Shown: in pieces, positions 18,226 to 26,783 of the stretch | Layout: the number at the start of each line of letters is the position of its first letter | Position numbering within the stretch: the first letter of the stretch is position 1 | Assembly: GCF_029223865.1 (NCBI RefSeq) | Contig: NZ_CP119520.1 | Span: forward strand, 1 to 64,000 | DNA length: 64,000 nt | Direction of reading: 5' to 3' | From: Telluria mixta | Lineage (GTDB): Bacteria > Pseudomonadota > Gammaproteobacteria > Burkholderiales > Burkholderiaceae_D | The notes under the pieces: generated by a model | What the model was told of the DNA's origin: nothing | The model's database searches: none | What the model saw: only the letters and a program-made list of their open reading frames with translations | Translations under genes and position numbers: made by a program

Positions 18226-20064
18226 ATGCGTTTTCCGACCCACCGCATCGCCCGGCTGGAAGCCTGGTTCGATCGCCGTACCGCATTCCTGCGGCACGAG
18301 CGCGCGCCGTTCTTCGTCGCCGTGCTCGTCCCAATCCTGTTCGGCCTGCTGTCCATCGCGCTCGGCCAGGACGACAACTGGGACTTGAGGAACTATCACT
18401 GGTACAACCCTTACGCCTTGCTCAATGGTCGGTTGGCTGTGGATATGGCGCCGGGTAACTGGCAAAGCTATTTCAACCCGCTGATCGACGTGCCCTACTA
18501 TGTGCTGAACCAGTGGCTGCCGGGACCGGCCGTCGGTTTCGTGATGGGGTTCGTGCACGGCTTGAACTTCATCCTGCTGCTGGCGCTCGTGCGCCTCGTC
18601 CTGCCGCGAGACAAGGCCGACATGCGCCTGTGCATCCTGCTCGCCGTCGCGGGAATGTGCGGCGCCGGGTTCCTGTCCGAGGTCGGCAACACGATGGGCG
18701 ACAACTTCAGCGCCCTGTTCGTCCTCGGCGCGCTGTGCCTCGTCCTGCGCGGGTGGGACCGGTTGCAGGCGTGGTCGGGACGCACCGCCGCCATCCTGCT
18801 GCTGGCGGGCCTCGTGATGGGCCTGGGCGCCGGCCTGAAGCTCACCAACACCGCGTATGCGATCGCGCTGTGCGTCGCGCTGCTGGCGGTGCCCGCGTCG
18901 CTCGGCCTCGGGGTCGTCTCGGCCTTCGTCTACGGGTGCGGGGCCATCGTGGGCGTCGCCATCACGGCGGGACCGTGGTGGTGGCGCATGTGGCGCACGT
19001 TCGGCAATCCGCTGTTCCCGCAGTTCAACAGCATCTTCAAGAGTCCCCTCGCGGCGCAGGTGGCCGTCATCGATGCCTTCCACCTGCCGCAGACCGCGGT
19101 GGAAGCGTTGTTCTGGCCGTTCGTCTTCACCGCGCATTTCACGCGGGTGTCGGAACTCGTGCTCCGCCAGGCGATCGTGCCGGTGCTGTACGCGCTGGCG
19201 CTCGTGTTCGTGGGCCGCTGGCTGTTCGAAAAGCTCACCAACCGCGCGCCCGTCACGCGCCTGGCCGCGCGTGCCCGCTTCATGCTGTTGTTCGCCCTGG
19301 TCGGCTATCTCGCGTGGATGAAGCTGTTCAGCATTTACCGCTACCTGATCCCGATCGAGATGCTGGCGCCGCTGCTCGTGTGGATCCTGATGGAGCGCAT
19401 GGCCGTCCCACGCCTCGGCGGCTGGGTCGTCGCGCTCGCCACGCTCGTCGTATTCCCGTTCGGCACATGGGGCCATGCCGGCTGGGGCGACAAGGCGTTC
19501 AGCGCGCAACTGCCGAGGTTCGAGCACCCGGCATCGACGCTCGTGTTCACCGCGCACGGCAATCCGCCGATGGGCTGGCTCGCCACCTTTTTCCCACGCG
19601 ACGTGCGCATCCTGTCGCTTGCCTCCGGTTTCCCGGAGTCGCCCGCGTATCTCGACCGGATCCAGGCCGTCATCGCCGGCCGCCCCGGACCCCATTACGC
19701 GATGCTGGCGGCCAGCCGCAACGAGAAGGACAGCAGCCTGCGCCGCAAATTGTCAGCCTTCCAGGCACTCGGCATGACGGCGACGCCGGCACGGTGCGCG
19801 CAGCTCGACCGGCTGCTGCACAAGGTGCGCTTCCAGGTGCAGGTCAAGGTGCCGGCTGCGGACGGCCAGGCGTGCACGCTCGAACTGCAGCCGCAATACG
19901 TGACCGACCTGGCGGCGCAGGACCGCGCGATCGTGCAGGCGGCGCAGCAGAGCCTGGAGCGCTACGGCTTGAAGCTGGATGCGGCCGGCTGCCGGACTTA
20001 CCAGGCTGCGGTGGGCACGGACCCGTACCCGATCCAGATGTGCCCGGTGACGGCCGGGCAGTAA
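18226..20064 (+). CDS. Polytopic inner-membrane protein, possible GT-C-type glycosyltransferase
   Basis: This 612-residue protein has about ten to twelve hydrophobic segments across residues 30-420 and a soluble C-terminal part of about 170 residues. After the first membrane segment comes QDDNWDLRNYHWYNPYALL; acidic residues in the first periplasmic loop are typical of GT-C fold enzymes such as the mannosyltransferase/ArnT and DUF2029 groups, which use lipid-linked sugars. I infer a role in cell-envelope glycan transfer, but no specific family is recognised. It stands alone as a transcription unit and is convergent with cbiX, 7 bases away. Confidence 0.75.
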   Translation: MRFPTHRIARLEAWFDRRTAFLRHERAPFFVAVLVPILFGLLSIALGQDDNWDLRNYHWYNPYALLNGRLAVDMAPGNWQSYFNPLIDVPYYVLNQWLPGPAVGFVMGFVHGLNFILLLALVRLVLPRDKADMRLCILLAVAGMCGAGFLSEVGNTMGDNFSALFVLGALCLVLRGWDRLQAWSGRTAAILLLAGLVMGLGAGLKLTNTAYAIALCVALLAVPASLGLGVVSAFVYGCGAIVGVAITAGPWWWRMWRTFGNPLFPQFNSIFKSPLAAQVAVIDAFHLPQTAVEALFWPFVFTAHFTRVSELVLRQAIVPVLYALALVFVGRWLFEKLTNRAPVTRLAARARFMLLFALVGYLAWMKLFSIYRYLIPIEMLAPLLVWILMERMAVPRLGGWVVALATLVVFPFGTWGHAGWGDKAFSAQLPRFEHPASTLVFTAHGNPPMGWLATFFPRDVRILSLASGFPESPAYLDRIQAVIAGRPGPHYAMLAASRNEKDSSLRRKLSAFQALGMTATPARCAQLDRLLHKVRFQVQVKVPAADGQACTLELQPQYVTDLAAQDRAIVQAAQQSLERYGLKLDAAGCRTYQAAVGTDPYPIQMCPVTAGQ

Positions 20065-20071
20065 GTCAGGA

Positions 20072-20452
20072 TCAGGCGGGCTGGCGTTCGTCCGCGCCCG
20101 CGCAATAGGCGGCCATGGCCGCCAGCACGCCCGGGTCCTCGCCGACAGCGGGCACGGTGCGGAAGGCGACTTGCGGATGGCTGGCACGCAACTGGTCCAG
20201 CAGCAGCGGCAGGTCGCGCAGCAGATGGCCGCCCTGCCCCAGGAACACGGGAACGATGGTGATGTCGCGCGCGCCGAGCGCCACCTGGGCGTTCACTTCG
20301 TCCGGCAGGCTCGGCGTCATCAGCTCCAGGAAGGCCAGCGACACGGCACAATCCGGGCGCTGCGCCGCGGTCAGGTCGCGCAGGCGCTGGAACGGTGCGG
20401 CCCAGGTGGCGGCACGGGCGCCGTGGGCGAACAATACGAGTGCTTTTTCCAT
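20072..20452 (-). CDS. cbiX: CbiX/SirB-type sirohydrochlorin chelatase
   Basis: This 126-residue single-domain protein is of the CbiX-short type. LVLFAHGAR holds the conserved metal-site His near residue 10, and IVPVFLGQGGHLLRDLP holds the second. The family inserts Co2+ or Fe2+ into sirohydrochlorin. With a sulfite reductase and stand-alone SUMT encoded in the same window, ferrochelation for siroheme is the likely role. Its ATG overlaps the stop of lptG (TGATG), an unexpected coupling to lipopolysaccharide export genes. The precorrin-2 dehydrogenase step is not encoded here. Confidence 0.85.
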   Translation of the reverse strand: MEKALVLFAHGARAATWAAPFQRLRDLTAAQRPDCAVSLAFLELMTPSLPDEVNAQVALGARDITIVPVFLGQGGHLLRDLPLLLDQLRASHPQVAFRTVPAVGEDPGVLAAMAAYCAGADERQPA

Positions 20453-21636
20453 CAGTGTCTCTCCACCCAGCGCAGGGCGCCGATCGCCAGCAGCAGGAAC
20501 AGCAGGCTGGGCGCGGCCGCCGTCACGAAGGCCGGCCAGGTCGACAACATGCCCACGTGCGAAAACAACGAGTTAATCAACAGGAAGCTCACGCCGATCA
20601 TGATGCCGATGAAGATCTTCAGGCTCACGCCGCCGCTGCGGGTGTGCAGGTAGCCGAACGGCAGCGCGAGCGCCATCAGCACGAAGATCGACAGCGGGTC
20701 GAACAGCTTCTTCCAGAACGCGATCTTGAAACGCTCCGTCTCCTGGCGGTTCTCGGCCAGGTGGCGCGTGTACACAGCCAGTTCGTTGGCGGACATGCGC
20801 TCCGGATCGGAACGCGACACGGACAGGATCTTCGGCGTGATCTCGGAGACCAGGTCCAGGCTCGCGACCTTGCGCGTGGAAACGGACGCCGTGTCCTGGC
20901 CGAACGTGCTCTGGATCGTCTGGCCGGCAGGGATCGGCGTGCCCGGCGCGGGCAGTTCGCGGCTATTCGAAAACAGCGTCTCGGTGACGTCGTTCAGGCG
21001 CCACGTGCTGTTGCCGCTGAACGTGGCGCTGGCGGCCGTGATCAGCGAGCGCATGCGCATGCCGTTGTCGAATTCGTACAGGCGCAGGTCGATCAGCTGG
21101 CCGTCCGGACGGATCTGGCGCGCGTTGAAGAAGCGCGAGCCCGTCACGGGGCCCTTCAGGCCGCCCGTGTGGATCGTGTCCTTGGTCCACATGCCGGAGC
21201 GGAATTCGGCCGACACCGTCGCGCCCTTCGCGGACAGGCGCACGCGCTCCGCGATCGGCGCCGTGCGCGGCGTGATCAGCTCGCCGAACAGGAACGTGAC
21301 GGCGACGAACAGCACGCCGATCTTGGCGAGCATGATGCCGGCCTGCTGCGTCGACATCGACGAGGCGCGCATGATCGTGAATTCGGAGCTCTGCGCGAAC
21401 TGCGCCATCGTGTAGATGGTGCCGATCAGCGCGGCCACCGGCATCACCTCGTACACGTGGCCGGGGAGGAGCAGCAGGACGTACAGGATCGCGTGCTGCA
21501 TCATGTAGCCGCCCTTGCCCACCGACGGCAGTTCCTGGGTCAGGTCCATGAAGGAAATGAGGCCCAGGAAGGCGACGAGCACGAACACGACGGCCTGCGC
21601 GATATTGACGAAGAAGTAGCGCTGCAGGATCTTCAT
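20452..21636 (-). CDS. lptG: LPS export permease LptG
   Basis: This 394-residue inner-membrane subunit of the LptB2FGC complex extracts lipopolysaccharide from the inner membrane. Its YjgP/YjgQ-type topology shows membrane segments at about 10-35, 60-85 and 100-125, a large periplasmic beta-jellyroll (about 135-295), then three more segments to the C-terminus (FGYLHTRSGGVSLKIFIGIMIG). The start [12 protein letters not shown] overlaps lptF by 4 bases (ATGA). A longer open frame upstream lies inside lptF and is not used. Confidence 0.93.
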   Translation of the reverse strand: MKILQRYFFVNIAQAVVFVLVAFLGLISFMDLTQELPSVGKGGYMMQHAILYVLLLLPGHVYEVMPVAALIGTIYTMAQFAQSSEFTIMRASSMSTQQAGIMLAKIGVLFVAVTFLFGELITPRTAPIAERVRLSAKGATVSAEFRSGMWTKDTIHTGGLKGPVTGSRFFNARQIRPDGQLIDLRLYEFDNGMRMRSLITAASATFSGNSTWRLNDVTETLFSNSRELPAPGTPIPAGQTIQSTFGQDTASVSTRKVASLDLVSEITPKILSVSRSDPERMSANELAVYTRHLAENRQETERFKIAFWKKLFDPLSIFVLMALALPFGYLHTRSGGVSLKIFIGIMIGVSFLLINSLFSHVGMLSTWPAFVTAAAPSLLFLLLAIGALRWVERH

Positions 21637-22784
21637 TGCGCGCCCTCCTGCGCCGCTTCGCCGCCGCGCAGCAGGCGGCGCCGCTTGAACGCGCCCAGCA
21701 GCGCGAGCGGATGCCACGGGTGGTTCACGTTCAGGCGCCACGCGAACAGCGCGGCCACGACCAGCAGCGCGAACAGGTGCAGCGGCCACCACGCCATGCC
21801 GAAGCCCATCTTGTTCTGCTTGACGCTGTTCTCGAACACCTTCGACAGGTTACTGTAGGTGAAGAAGATCAGCAGCGCGAGGATCAGGTTCGCGGAACTG
21901 CCGGCGCGCGGGTTGACGAAGCCGAGCGGGATTCCCAACAGGATCAGCACGAGGCAGGAGATCGGCGCGGAGATGCGGTACAGCAGTTCGGCGCGCGTGA
22001 GGCGGTCCTGGGGGACGGCCAGCAGCGTGGCCGTCGACATGGCGTCGACCGGCGTGTCGGTGCCGATCATGGGCACCTGGCTGGAGACCCGCATGCGATA
22101 GCGCTCGAATTCCATCGACTGGAAATCGGCCCGTCCCGGATGACCCAGGTAGCGCCGGCCGTTCTTCAGCACGAGGTACTGGCCGCCCTTGCCGTCCGGC
22201 TCGATCACGCCTTCCTTGGCGACGACGATGGAATTGCCGTCGGCATCGACGGAATTCACGAACACGTTCTGCACGACGGTCGCGCCGCTCGTGCTGCCTT
22301 CGACGAAGAACACGCGGTTGGTCGACGGCGACTCGCGGAACTGGCCGGGCGACACGCGCTTGAGGTCTTCGCGCTTCTCGAAGCGCTCGACGAATTCCGC
22401 GCTCTTCATCTTCGCCCACGGCGTCGCGACGAACGACAGCGCGGCGACGATCGCGACCATCGGCAGGCCGAACACGAGCACCGGCGGCACCCACCGCATC
22501 AGCGACTGGCCGGACGCGAACCACACGACCATTTCGGAGTCGCGATAGCTGCGCGTCACGGTGGCGATGACCGCGATAAAGCTGGTAAGAATGATGATTG
22601 TTGGCAGATAATTCAGCACCGAAAAGCCGATCAGCGCCAGCACGTCGCTCGAGGCGACCTTGCCGCCGGCGGCCTTGCCGAGGATGGAGATCAGGGTCCA
22701 GGTGACGAAGATCGTAAACAGGACCGTGAAGGTGGCACCAGCCACGCTGGCCAATTCACGCTGTAGGGCGCGTTGGAAAATCAT
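21633..22784 (-). CDS. lptF: LPS export permease LptF
   Basis: This 383-residue partner of LptG has the same six-segment topology. The N-terminus [23 protein letters not shown] closely resembles betaproteobacterial LptF. The periplasmic domain spans about 130-285, and [18 protein letters not shown] marks the C-terminal membrane block. A -10-like TATAAC ends only 6 bases before the ATG on this strand, and there is no ribosome-binding site, so the transcript may be leaderless. It is divergent from pepA. Confidence 0.93.
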   Translation of the reverse strand: MIFQRALQRELASVAGATFTVLFTIFVTWTLISILGKAAGGKVASSDVLALIGFSVLNYLPTIIILTSFIAVIATVTRSYRDSEMVVWFASGQSLMRWVPPVLVFGLPMVAIVAALSFVATPWAKMKSAEFVERFEKREDLKRVSPGQFRESPSTNRVFFVEGSTSGATVVQNVFVNSVDADGNSIVVAKEGVIEPDGKGGQYLVLKNGRRYLGHPGRADFQSMEFERYRMRVSSQVPMIGTDTPVDAMSTATLLAVPQDRLTRAELLYRISAPISCLVLILLGIPLGFVNPRAGSSANLILALLIFFTYSNLSKVFENSVKQNKMGFGMAWWPLHLFALLVVAALFAWRLNVNHPWHPLALLGAFKRRRLLRGGEAAQEGAQ

Positions 22785-22790
22785 TCGATA

Positions 22791-22820
22791 GTTATAATTG
22801 CTGGTTTGAAGGAACCCCAA
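22791..22820 (-). promoter_or_regulatory. Candidate lptF promoter directly abutting the start codon
   Basis: On the minus strand TTGGGG, an 18-base spacer and TATAAC precede the lptF ATG by 6 bases. The plus strand of the same stretch contains TATAAT (22793-22798), which could serve pepA. The -35 match is weak, so this is a sequence-based proposal only. Confidence 0.4.
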
Positions 22821-22897
22821 GGAACCGTCACGAGCGGGCGCCATATGGAAGGTTCCTCGGACAGCACGCGCGTCAAAAACTCGAAACGGAGAATCAA

Positions 22898-24394
22898 ATG
22901 GACTTTAGCATAAAAGCATTCGACACAAAAAACACGCTGGCCGCAGCCAAATCGGGCTGTGTGGCAGTCGCGGTGTTCGAAAACAAGAAACTGTCGGAGG
23001 CGGCGAAAGCCCTCGATCTGAACGGCGAGATCAACGCCGCCGTCAAGTCGGGTGACATCTCCGGCAAACCCGGCTCCACCCTGCTGCTGCGCGGCGTGGC
23101 CGGCGTGACTGCTGCCCGCGTGCTGCTGGTCGGCATGGGTGCCGATGAAGCCGTCAGCGAGAAAAGCTTTGCCGGTGCCGTGACCGCTGCCCTCAAAACC
23201 TTCGCTTCGCTGGGCGCGCAGGATGCCATTATCGCATTCCCGCTGGAGAATGTGAAAGCGCGCGACCTGAACTGGGCCATCAAGAGCATCGTCATCGCCG
23301 CCAACGAAGCCGAATTCCGTACCGACGCGCAAAAGAGCAAGAAGGATCCGGCACCCACCGGCGTGCGCAAGCTGGCCATCGCCGTCCCTGCAACGACGCC
23401 GCAGATCAAGGCCGCGCTGGCGCAGGCGCAGGCCGTCGCCAACGGCATGAACCTGACGAAGGAACTGGGCAACCTGTCGCCGAACGTCTGCACCCCGACC
23501 TACCTCGCGAACACCGCGAAGAAGCTGGCGGGCGACTATGGCTTCGACATCGAAGTCCTGGACCGCAAGCAGCTCGAAGCCCTCAAGATGGGCAGCTTCC
23601 TGTCCGTCACGCGCGGCAGCGAAGAGCCGCCGAAGTTCATCGTCCTGAAGCACAACGGCGGCAAGAAGAACGACGCGCCGGTGGTCCTCGTCGGCAAGGG
23701 CATCACGTTCGACACGGGCGGCATCTCGCTCAAGCCCGGTCCGAACATGGACGAGATGAAGTACGACATGTGCGGCGCCGGCTCGGTGCTGGGCACCTTC
23801 CGCGCCATCGGCGAGATGGGCCTGAAGCTGAACGTCGTCGGCATCGTCGCCGCCTGCGAGAACATGCCGTCGGGCCGCGCCACCAAGCCGGGCGACATCG
23901 TCACCGCGATGAACGGCACCACAATCGAGATCCTGAATACGGATGCCGAGGGCCGCCTGATCCTGTGCGACGCCCTGACCTACGCCGAGCGCTTCAAGCC
24001 GGCCGCCGTCGTCGACATCGCGACCCTGACCGGTGCCGTCATCGTCTCGCTGGGCCACCACACGTCGGGCGTGTTCACGCGCCACGACGACGCCCACGAC
24101 GCCCTCGCCCAGGAACTGCTGGACGCCGGCAAGCAGGCGGGCGACCCGGCCTGGCGCCTGCCGATCGGCGAGCAGTACAACGAGCAGCTGAAGTCGAACT
24201 TCGCCGACCTGGCCAACATCGGCACGCCGGGCGGCGCGTCGATCACGGCGGCCTGCTTCCTGGAGAACTTCACGCGCAACTACACGTGGGCGCACCTGGA
24301 CATCGCCGGCACCGCGTGGAAATCGGGCGGCGCCAAGGGTGCGACCGGCCGCCCGGTGCCCCTCTTGACCACGTTCTTGCTGAACCGCGTGTAA
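22898..24394 (+). CDS. pepA: Leucyl aminopeptidase (cytosol aminopeptidase, M17)
   Basis: This 498-residue two-metal aminopeptidase removes N-terminal residues from peptides; in E. coli the hexamer also binds DNA. The M17 signature NTDAEGRL lies at 347-354, and metal-ligand segments [16 protein letters not shown] and MKYDMCGAG are present. The N-terminal macro-like domain covers about 1-165. A GGAG ribosome-binding site precedes the ATG. The lptF/pepA divergent arrangement is common in betaproteobacteria. A strong intrinsic terminator follows. Confidence 0.96.
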   Translation: MDFSIKAFDTKNTLAAAKSGCVAVAVFENKKLSEAAKALDLNGEINAAVKSGDISGKPGSTLLLRGVAGVTAARVLLVGMGADEAVSEKSFAGAVTAALKTFASLGAQDAIIAFPLENVKARDLNWAIKSIVIAANEAEFRTDAQKSKKDPAPTGVRKLAIAVPATTPQIKAALAQAQAVANGMNLTKELGNLSPNVCTPTYLANTAKKLAGDYGFDIEVLDRKQLEALKMGSFLSVTRGSEEPPKFIVLKHNGGKKNDAPVVLVGKGITFDTGGISLKPGPNMDEMKYDMCGAGSVLGTFRAIGEMGLKLNVVGIVAACENMPSGRATKPGDIVTAMNGTTIEILNTDAEGRLILCDALTYAERFKPAAVVDIATLTGAVIVSLGHHTSGVFTRHDDAHDALAQELLDAGKQAGDPAWRLPIGEQYNEQLKSNFADLANIGTPGGASITAACFLENFTRNYTWAHLDIAGTAWKSGGAKGATGRPVPLLTTFLLNRV

Positions 24395-24415
24395 GCCTTC
24401 TTCGGCCCCATGCAC

Positions 24416-24445
24416 AACGGACGCCCGCGGGCGTCCGTTTTTTCA
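24416..24445 (+). terminator. Intrinsic terminator of pepA
   Basis: Perfect arms AACGGACGCC and GGCGTCCGTT with a CGCG loop are followed by a run of T residues. It lies 22 bases after the pepA stop. Confidence 0.9.
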
Positions 24446-24451
24446 TGGGCG

Positions 24452-24922
24452 TCAGAACACGACGTTGCCGGGCGCCGGCGAATCGCCCGCCCCCGCCCGC
24501 GGCGCGGCCGGCCGCATCAGCACGGTCAGGGTCGACTGGTAGGCGACGCCGCTGCCGTCGTACGGGTTGACGTAGCCGTCGCCGCCGGCGCTGACGATGA
24601 TGTTGCCGATCAGCCGGTCGGTGTCGAAGAACGAGGTGGCGTGCGCGTCGGCGACTTCGCGCGCGCTGCCGGTGCCGTCGCGCGCGCAGTCGATCGTCAG
24701 GGGGCTCCTGCTGCGCTCGACCGTGACCCGTCCCGGCGCCACGACGAACCAGCGTCCCGCCGCGTTGGACAGCACGCAACCCACGCCCGTCACCTCGCGG
24801 TGGCCGAGGATGGTGTGGACTTCCAGCTGCTGCGTCGGCGCCTCGGCCGGCGCGGTCACGCAGCCGGTCACGGCGACGCACAGCGCGAGTGCGCAGGCGG
24901 TACGGAAATAAAGAAGGGACAT
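24452..24922 (-). CDS. Small putative lipoprotein
   Basis: This 156-residue protein has a lipoprotein signal peptide: MSLLYFRTACALALCVAVTGC, with the lipobox VTGC placing the lipidated Cys at residue 21. The mature part has no motif I recognise; GVGCVLSNAAGRWFVVAPGRVTVERS and LTIDCARDGTG suggest a small beta-rich domain with two cysteines. The start has a GGTGAAG site upstream, and an upstream extension of the frame has no support. The function is unknown. It ends against the pepA terminator. Confidence 0.7.
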   Translation of the reverse strand: MSLLYFRTACALALCVAVTGCVTAPAEAPTQQLEVHTILGHREVTGVGCVLSNAAGRWFVVAPGRVTVERSRSPLTIDCARDGTGSAREVADAHATSFFDTDRLIGNIIVSAGGDGYVNPYDGSGVAYQSTLTVLMRPAAPRAGAGDSPAPGNVVF

Positions 24923-25013
24923 GTCTTCACCGATAATACATACCCATCCGTTTACGGCGGCAATCGGAAAGACATGAGGCGAAGCGCATCCCGGGATCGC
25001 CGGGATGGCGTTG

Positions 25014-25220
25014 CTATGCGGCGGCCGGCACCGGGTCGATGGGCGCAAAGCGCGGCATGCGCTCCCCGTCCACGTCGACCAGTCCGAAAAATGCATCACG
25101 CGGGCGGACCCAGGTCTTGCCGTCCTGCCCGCGATACACGACCACGGCCGTGTGGTCCGCCTCAAGGACAGCCTCGCAGACCACCTCGTACACGCCGCCC
25201 TTGTAGTGGCGGTAGCGCAT
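25014..25220 (-). CDS. DUF1653 domain protein
   Basis: This 68-residue protein consists of a single DUF1653 domain: YRHYKGGVYEVV, VVYRGQDGKTWVRPRDAFFG. The family is a small SH3-like beta barrel of unknown function. Its ATG overlaps the stop of the upstream gene (TGATG), so the two are translationally coupled. Confidence 0.8.
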   Translation of the reverse strand: MRYRHYKGGVYEVVCEAVLEADHTAVVVYRGQDGKTWVRPRDAFFGLVDVDGERMPRFAPIDPVPAAA

Positions 25221-25570
25221 CAGGCCTTTTCTTCGGCCGCGGTGCGGTTCCTCTTCTTGAGGTTCTGGATGACCTTGACGATGCCTTCGACACCGGCGTT
25301 GTCATCCAGTTCGCTGAACGCGTCCAGCACCTCGTTGAGGACGCGATTGCGCACGCTCGCCTCGTCCGCCTGCATCTTCTGCGGCGGGTTCTCGGACGGC
25401 GCGAATTTCTGCGGCGCTTCGGCCGCAGTCTTCTGTCCGTGTGCCAGCGCGGCCTGCCAGATCAGCCAGCGGCGTTGGGTTTCGTACACGAGGTACTCTT
25501 CCGGCTTGTCTTCACGACGCCGGACAATGTGGCCATCGCGTTGGGCCCATGCTTCAAATGCTTGGCGCAT
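25220..25570 (-). CDS. Hypothetical protein coupled to the DUF1653 gene
   Basis: This 116-residue soluble, charged protein has a WAQRDGHIVRRREDKPEEYLVYETQRRWLIWQAAL segment, a Pro-rich linker around residues 52-65 and a C-terminal helix ending KKRNRTAAEEKA. The pattern of tryptophans in the N-terminal part resembles short phage- or plasmid-type proteins that accompany DUF1653-like genes, but no family is recognised. AAGGAC precedes the ATG by 7 bases. No other mobile genes are seen nearby. Confidence 0.65.
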   Translation of the reverse strand: MRQAFEAWAQRDGHIVRRREDKPEEYLVYETQRRWLIWQAALAHGQKTAAEAPQKFAPSENPPQKMQADEASVRNRVLNEVLDAFSELDDNAGVEGIVKVIQNLKKRNRTAAEEKA

Positions 25571-26018
25571 TGTTGTCCTTTACAAAGCTGTGTGCAAATC
25601 CTGCTCTCGGATCCGCGATCGTTACACACCTGCCTAAGCCGGCCGCTCGACCGACCACGGCAACCATCTAATCAATGCAACGGATTGCCATTGAATACTT
25701 GGTTCCAGAGCAATATGCCAATAGTACAACCAAAGTTGGCCTACTGCAATTTTTTTCTTTCGAGAAGGAGACAATACGGAAATGTCTCTTGTCTTGCTGC
25801 GATTGTTACATCTTGTCACAGTTCGGCGCAACTTTCCAGCCTCGTTACGATTTTTTACTCCGTGGACAATAATTTTACGACATCTTTGTTGCAATCGAAA
25901 CAAATAATGACAATCGTGTCATGGCTTGAGAGGCCAATCTATGTTGCAAGAATGGCTCAGAGCCACGATACTGCCCGGATTGTGCCGGACGGTCCGGCCT
26001 TCGCAACCCGATAGATCC
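25571..26018. other. Gene-free, AT-richer intergenic region
   Basis: These 448 bases are clearly lower in GC than the surroundings and contain several short frames (65-90 codons) without ribosome-binding sites, biased codon use or recognisable products. It separates the divergent starts of the 116-residue hypothetical and exonuclease III, so it should hold both promoters. No structured RNA or repeat was identified. Confidence 0.6.
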
Positions 26019-26783
26019 ATGAAAATCGTAACCTGGAACGTGAACTCGCTGAAAGTGCGCCTGCCGCACCTGCTCCAGTGGCTCGCCGCCAACCCCGTCG
26101 ACGTCCTCTGCATCCAGGAGACCAAGCTCACGGACGACAAATTCCCCGTGGCCGAGATCAACGCGGCCGGCTACGAAGTCGTATTCAGCGGCCAGAAGAC
26201 GTACAACGGCGTGGCGATCCTGTCGCGCCTCCCCATCGCCGACGTCGTGCGCAACAATCCGCATTACCAGGACGAGCAGCAGCGCCTGATCGCCGCCACC
26301 ATCGGCGGCGTGCGCTTCATTTGCGCCTATGTGCCGAACGGCCAGGCCGTTGGCTCCGACAAGTATGCCTACAAAATGGGCTGGCTGGCCGCGCTGCGCA
26401 CCTGGGTCGGCGAAGAACTGCAGATCCACGAACAGTTCGCCATCCTGGGCGACTACAACATCGCGCCCGAAGACCGCGACGTGCACGACCCGGAACTGTG
26501 GGCCGGCCAGATCCACTGCTCCGACCTGGAACGCGAGCAGCTGCGCGAACTGTGCGGCCTCGGCCTCGTCGACGCGTTCCGCCTGTTCGAGCAGCCCGAG
26601 AAGCAGTACAGCTGGTGGGACTACCGCCAGATGGCGTTCCGCCGCAACCGCGGGCTGCGCATCGACCACATCCTGCTGTCGCAGGCGCTGGCGAAACGCT
26701 GCGAGGCGTGCGTCATCGACCGCGAACCCCGCAAGTGGGAACAGCCGTCCGATCACACGCCGGTGATCGCGACGCTCATCTAA
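26019..26783 (+). CDS. xth: Exodeoxyribonuclease III / AP endonuclease
   Basis: This 254-residue enzyme of the exonuclease-endonuclease-phosphatase superfamily cleaves DNA at abasic sites and removes 3' blocking groups in base-excision repair. Motifs are TWNVNSLKVRL, CIQETKL (metal-binding Glu), GDYNIAPEDRDVHDP, GLRIDHILLS and the C-terminal SDHTPV (catalytic Asp-His). The start MKIVTWNVNS is the family-typical N-terminus; the upstream extension of the frame is in AT-rich intergenic DNA. Its stop overlaps by 3 bases the end of the convergent GGDEF/EAL gene. Confidence 0.94.
   Translation: MKIVTWNVNSLKVRLPHLLQWLAANPVDVLCIQETKLTDDKFPVAEINAAGYEVVFSGQKTYNGVAILSRLPIADVVRNNPHYQDEQQRLIAATIGGVRFICAYVPNGQAVGSDKYAYKMGWLAALRTWVGEELQIHEQFAILGDYNIAPEDRDVHDPELWAGQIHCSDLEREQLRELCGLGLVDAFRLFEQPEKQYSWWDYRQMAFRRNRGLRIDHILLSQALAKRCEACVIDREPRKWEQPSDHTPVIATLI

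Noticed and set aside
25634..25903. Short frames (65-89 codons) on both strands in the AT-rich gap before exonuclease III
   Set aside because: They have no ribosome-binding sites, no recognisable product and atypical codon use; the gap is better explained as a promoter region.
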